From assembly GCA_030673005.1 (NCBI GenBank), contig DAOVFI010000130.1, positions 1 through 6,883 on the forward strand: a stretch of 6,883 nucleotides of DNA. The letters are read 5' to 3'. Origin of the DNA: Planctomycetales bacterium. Lineage in GTDB: Bacteria > Planctomycetota > Phycisphaerae > SM23-33. The stretch's first letter is position 1; each line of letters opens with the position of its first letter. Below, one piece after another: positions 4,608 through 6,883 of this stretch. The notes under the pieces were generated by a model. The model saw only the letters and a list, made by a program, of their open reading frames with translations, ran no database searches and was not told where the DNA came from. A program made the translations under genes and the position numbers.

Positions 4608-5456
4608 ATGATGTTGCATACTCCTGACCGAGGCGTCCGGCCTGTAAGGCGGCGAGCCTTTACGCTTGTCGAATTACCTTTCGACAGGCTCAAGATAATT
4701 CGCAGGCGTAAAGGCAAAGCCTTTACGCTTGTCGAATTACTCGTCGTCGTGGCGATTATCGCCCTGCTTATATCAATCCTGCTTCCTTCGCTGAGCAGGG
4801 CCAAGGGGATCGCGCGGATGGTGAAGTGCTCGACCAACCTGCACGCCATAGGCCGGGGCGCCCATATGTATTCGAGCGAGAACAAAGGTTACGTCCCGCG
4901 CGGGATGGCCTACGGCTGCAACAATCCGGGTTCGATCAATTTCGGATACTATCAATTCGGCGCCAAACTCGCCCCTTACGTCGGCGGCCCGACGATCCCG
5001 TTCGAGTACGACGAGGACATGGATTACATGTACGATGTCTTCAAGGAGATGCCTGTCTATCAATGCCCCAGTTTCCGGGAGCCGGATTACGTTCTGACGT
5101 ACCTTGTCAACGCCAGGCGGATGGAAATCAATCCGACCTCCGGTGATATCGAGACGGGCGCATCGCGGCTGTCCAATCTGCCGGTTATTCCCGCCGAGTT
5201 GTACTACATCGGCGAACTGAATCACCTCGTGGTAGCGGCCAGAAACCACTTCGGTATATGCGATTTTTTCTACGACTCGCACGTAACCTTTGACCGCAAC
5301 GGGCAGCCCAACGTCGCCTACGTCCGCACAATCCGCTTCGACGACTATCGCCATTTCGGGCGGACGACGATGGTATTCTTCGACGGCCACGCCGAGAGCC
5401 GGAATATCACGCCCGAAGAAATGCCGTTTAAATTGTTCTACCCGACGTATGAGTGA
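4608..5456 (+). CDS. Pilin-like protein 1: prepilin-type N-terminus with C-terminal H-X9-DG domain
   Basis: The 282-residue product has the architecture of the large planctomycete family of type IV pilin/type II pseudopilin-like proteins. A prepilin motif KAFTLVELLVVVAIIALL begins at residue 37, with predicted cleavage A38/F39 and the conserved Glu at +5 (E43); a single hydrophobic helix runs to about residue 60. The C-terminal H-X9-DG motif uses H249, D259 and G260 in HFGRTTMVFFDGH. Cysteines in VKCSTN and YQCPSF are shared with the paralog. The processed protein would be membrane-anchored facing the periplasm; its substrate or partner is unknown. The N-terminus is odd: a first FTLVEL (18-23) is followed by PFDRLKIIRRRKGKA, not a hydrophobic helix, so it cannot act as a normal prepilin anchor. 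This reflects the 63-bp tripartite repeat at 4655-4740. The start is ATG 4608 with GAAAGG 7 nt upstream; ATG 4611 is also possible. It is monocistronic, and about 60% identical by eye to the product of 5894-6724. Confidence 0.88.
   Translation: MMLHTPDRGVRPVRRRAFTLVELPFDRLKIIRRRKGKAFTLVELLVVVAIIALLISILLPSLSRAKGIARMVKCSTNLHAIGRGAHMYSSENKGYVPRGMAYGCNNPGSINFGYYQFGAKLAPYVGGPTIPFEYDEDMDYMYDVFKEMPVYQCPSFREPDYVLTYLVNARRMEINPTSGDIETGASRLSNLPVIPAELYYIGELNHLVVAARNHFGICDFFYDSHVTFDRNGQPNVAYVRTIRFDDYRHFGRTTMVFFDGHAESRNITPEEMPFKLFYPTYE
4655..4740 (+). repeat. In-frame tripartite (A-A'-A) palindromic element in pilin-like gene 1
   Basis: Two identical 23-bp direct repeats (4655-4677 and 4718-4740) are offset by exactly 63 bp. 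Between them lies an inverted copy (4696-4715). The first copy and the inverted copy pair as GCCTTTACGC/GCGTAAAGGC (10 bp) plus CGAATTA/TAATTCG (7 bp), around an apex with the TTCGACAGGCTCA core and a 3-bp apical stem (4678-4680 with 4692-4694). The inverted copy can alternatively pair with the second direct repeat across an AAA loop (4716-4718). The insertion adds 21 codons, keeps the frame, and lies entirely before the predicted prepilin cleavage site. Confidence 0.8.
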
Positions 5457-5488
5457 TGTTTCGTTCACAGGGGGTTTCGCACGTCCTG

Positions 5489-5721
5489 TTTAGCCCCGTC
5501 AGGGGCGATCGTTTTTAGCCCAGTGCGCAGGGCGACGATAGTCGCCCAAGCACTGGGTCGGCGTGATTCGACAAAGATCAAGCCCCATCGGGGCGTTCGT
5601 GTGTTTCGGATACTTCACGACCGCCCCTTACGGGGCTTGAACATAATCAAATCATGATCCCAGGGCTTGCCCTTCCGGGCAGCGCCCTGGGCTAAAAACG
5701 ACCGCCCCTGGCGGGGCTAAA
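5489..5721. repeat. Composite palindromic element with inverted ends, between the pilin-like genes
   Basis: The ends 5491-5523 and 5687-5719 are inverted copies matching at 31 of 33 positions, and pairing extends two more bases outward. Each end contains a GCCCC/GGGGC mini-hairpin (5493-5506 and 5704-5717) followed inward by a GTTTTTAGCCC-type block. Between them are more hairpins: CCCAGTGC plus GGGCGAC (5519-5557), GCCCC/GGGGC pairs at 5582-5594 and 5623-5636, and CCCAGGGC/GCCCTGGG (5659-5691). There is no coding capacity. It resembles a cluster of extragenic palindromic units or a small MITE. No clear target-site duplication is visible. The first hairpin with its TTTTT run (5493-5515) could weakly terminate transcription from pilin-like gene 1. 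Confidence 0.65.
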
Positions 5722-5764
5722 AACGTACGTCATTCGTCGGTAAACCCCGCCCACATGCTAAAAT

Positions 5765-5809
5765 GGGATACACCCCAGGAAAAGCACCTACTCAAACGGG
5801 ATGCACCCC
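5765..5809. repeat. GGGAT(A/G)CACCCC short direct repeat
   Basis: GGGATACACCCC (5765-5776) and GGGATGCACCCC (5798-5809) are two near-identical 12-mers with a 33-bp period, upstream of the second pilin-like promoter. The purpose is unknown; they may be binding sites or repeat remnants. Just after them CCCAGC (5812-5817) and GCTGGG (5824-5829) form a small dyad that ends 6 bp before the -35 box. Confidence 0.4.
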
Positions 5810-5835
5810 GGCCCAGCCTACCTGCTGGGTCAGGA

Positions 5836-5864
5836 TTGACCTGTGGCCGGAATAGGCGTATAAT
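5836..5864 (+). promoter_or_regulatory. Predicted strong sigma70 promoter of pilin-like gene 2
   Basis: TTGACC (5836-5841) and a perfect TATAAT (5859-5864) are separated by 17 bp. Transcription should start near 5871, about 23 nt before the ATG. Together with the strong ribosome binding site AAAGGAGG (5878-5885, 8 nt before the start), this predicts high expression. It also shows that the gene need not depend on read-through from its paralog. Confidence 0.78.
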
Positions 5865-5893
5865 GTTAATGAAGCCGAAAGGAGGCTTTTTAA

Positions 5894-6724
5894 ATGAGAT
5901 ACGCCTCTTCTGATATATGGCGCAACGGGAAACATTGTAAAAGGCATGCCTTTACGCTTATCGAATTACCCTTCGACAGGCTCAGGATAATTCGCAAGCG
6001 TATAGGTAAAGCCTTTACGCTTATCGAATTACTTGTCGTCATAGCGATAATCGCCCTGTTGATTTCGATTCTGCTGCCGTCATTGAGCCGGGCCAAGGCG
6101 ATCGCCAGGACGGTGAAATGCTCGACCAACCTGCACGCCATAGGTCGGGCCGCCAGCCTGTACGCGGTCGATAATAAAAGCTTCGTCCCGCGCGGCGCAA
6201 TGAACGGGCAGGTAAATATGGACCGGGGTTACTACCGCTTCGGCGCAAAATTCTCACAATACTTGGGCGGCACAACTGTCCCGTTCGATCGCGACAGCGA
6301 CGATGATTACCTCTACGAGGTATTCAAAAAGATACCCGCCTACCAGTGCCCGAGTTTCCAGAAGCCCGATTACGTGCTGACTTACATAACGAACGCGTTC
6401 GACTTCACGATATCCGGTTATGACGAGACACCAGCCGCGTCGCTTACCACGCTGCCGTGTGCGCCGGCGGCTATAGCCTACATCGCCGAATTGAATCCCG
6501 TAGTGGCGCCGCCGACGAACTGGTTCGGCGCGTATGATTTTTTCTCTCCCGACCTGACAACCTTTGCCCCCAACGGACAGCCCAACATAGTGTCCGTCCG
6601 GATGATCCGCTATGACGACGTACGCCACTTCGGGCAGACGACGCTGGTGTTCTTCGACGGCCACGCCGAGAGCCGGAATATCACCGCCAACGAAATGCCG
6701 CTGACGCTGTTCTATCCCAAGTAA
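5894..6724 (+). CDS. Pilin-like protein 2: prepilin-type N-terminus with C-terminal H-X9-DG domain
   Basis: A 276-residue paralog of the protein at 4608-5456, with the same layout. The functional prepilin motif is KAFTLIELLVVIAIIALL from residue 39, with predicted cleavage A40/F41, Glu +5 at E45, and a hydrophobic helix to about residue 62. The C-terminal motif is H245-X9-D255-G256 in HFGQTTLVFFDGH. Shared blocks include VKCSTNLHAIGR, YQCPSF, PDYVLTY and NGQPN. The middle (about residues 155-190) is the most divergent part. Like its paralog it has an extra, non-functional FTLIEL at 20-25, followed by the charged stretch PFDRLRIIRKRIGKA. Unlike its paralog it has a perfect Shine-Dalgarno (AAAGGAGG) and TATAAT box. 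Expected location is the inner membrane or outer face after prepilin peptidase processing. The specific role (pseudopilin, fibre or surface protein) cannot be assigned. No secretion ATPase or peptidase gene is adjacent. Confidence 0.88.
   Translation: MRYASSDIWRNGKHCKRHAFTLIELPFDRLRIIRKRIGKAFTLIELLVVIAIIALLISILLPSLSRAKAIARTVKCSTNLHAIGRAASLYAVDNKSFVPRGAMNGQVNMDRGYYRFGAKFSQYLGGTTVPFDRDSDDDYLYEVFKKIPAYQCPSFQKPDYVLTYITNAFDFTISGYDETPAASLTTLPCAPAAIAYIAELNPVVAPPTNWFGAYDFFSPDLTTFAPNGQPNIVSVRMIRYDDVRHFGQTTLVFFDGHAESRNITANEMPLTLFYPK
5948..6032 (+). repeat. In-frame tripartite (A-A'-A) palindromic element in pilin-like gene 2
   Basis: Two identical 22-bp direct repeats (5948-5969 and 6011-6032) are again offset by 63 bp, with an inverted copy at 5988-6007. 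The stem GCCTTTACGC / GCGTATAGGT has one internal mismatch (at 6003) plus a terminal wobble, and CGAATTA/TAATTCG is perfect. Relative to the element in gene 1, the apical pair 4679-4693 (T-A) is C-G here (5971-5985), a compensatory difference that preserves pairing. The element encodes the extra PFDRLRIIRKRIGKA segment ahead of the true cleavage site. Confidence 0.8.
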
Positions 6725-6748
6725 CGTCATGTACTCTGTTGCGCAGCC

Positions 6749-6784
6749 GTAGGGTGTGCAGGTTTTGTTTCCTGCACACCCTAC
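6749..6784. terminator. Strong hairpin downstream of pilin-like gene 2, possible terminator
   Basis: GTAGGGTGTGCAGG (6749-6762) and CCTGCACACCCTAC (6771-6784) form a perfect 14-bp stem with an 8-nt loop, 24 bp after the stop codon. No T-run follows on the plus strand. It could end or protect the transcript, or be an extragenic palindrome. Confidence 0.4.
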
Positions 6785-6806
6785 CTGCTTATCCGACATG
6801 GGATCG

Positions 6807-6836
6807 ACAGCCCACAGAAAGCTTTCTGTGGGCTGT
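6807..6836. repeat. 30-bp perfect palindrome
   Basis: ACAGCCCACAGAAAG (6807-6821) is followed with no spacer by its exact reverse complement (6822-6836). As RNA it would form a stem with a tight AGCU-type loop. It lies 22 bp after the preceding hairpin and has no T-run. The remaining bases to 6883 show no gene. Confidence 0.6.
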
Positions 6837-6883
6837 GTTACCCGCAACAAATTAACGTGAAGTGCTCTAAAGAAATTGTATCA

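Noticed and set aside
4233..4619. 128-residue minus-strand frame over the MITE-like element
   Set aside because: Its translation is dominated by repeat sequence (LPAGRQAGRQA) and crosses a hairpin array and promoter; there is no credible start signal.
4608..5456. First FTLVEL as the functional prepilin cleavage site
   Set aside because: It is followed by charged residues (PFDRLKIIRRRKGK) instead of the required hydrophobic helix; the second motif is followed by a proper helix.
5489..5721. CRISPR array in the hairpin-rich intergenic region
   Set aside because: Repeat units are inverted and unevenly spaced, with no constant direct repeat and spacer periodicity and no cas gene nearby.

Overview
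The window looks like chromosomal DNA of a planctomycete-like bacterium, possibly Phycisphaerae. The case rests on two paralogous pilin-like proteins that pair a prepilin-type N-terminus with a C-terminal H-X9-DG motif, a combination very common in Planctomycetota. Single-gene transcription units, roomy intergenic DNA and many palindromic repeats fit this. The phylum call is inference; no rRNA or other decisive marker is present.

Layout. Positions 1-191 are non-coding and hold two small palindromes. gyrB (minus strand, 192-2723, GTG start) encodes the DNA gyrase B subunit. A 293-base gap follows, with a palindromic repeat and a sigma70-like promoter for a PduO-type cobalamin adenosyltransferase gene (plus, 3017-3589). 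A convergent cold-shock protein gene (minus, 3720-3920) ends in a strong intrinsic terminator at 3638-3667. Its likely promoter at 4141-4169 leaves a leader of about 214 nt. Positions 4170-4552 contain no gene. They hold a 254-bp inverted-repeat element (4194-4447) flanked by an 11-base direct repeat, which looks like a MITE, and a 17-base operator-like palindrome. Two paralogous secreted or pilin-like genes follow on the plus strand (4608-5456 and 5894-6724), each with its own promoter (TTGACC, 17-bp spacer, near-consensus -10). The 437 bases between them hold a composite palindromic element with inverted ends (5489-5721) and a short direct repeat. The window ends in two perfect palindromes (6749-6784 and 6807-6836).

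The housekeeping genes (gyrase, cobalamin adenosylation, cold shock) are ordinary and functionally independent. The most unusual signal is inside the two pilin-like genes. Each carries a 63-bp in-frame insertion just before the true prepilin cleavage site, which duplicates the FTL(V/I)EL motif. At DNA level the segment is tripartite, A - A' - A: two identical direct repeats of 22-23 bp flank an inverted copy, with an apical loop containing a TTCGACAGGCTCA core. Both gene copies keep the pairing, with one compensatory base-pair difference. Within each gene the two A copies are identical, while they differ between genes. This resembles a palindromic element that lives in a part of the protein removed during maturation.
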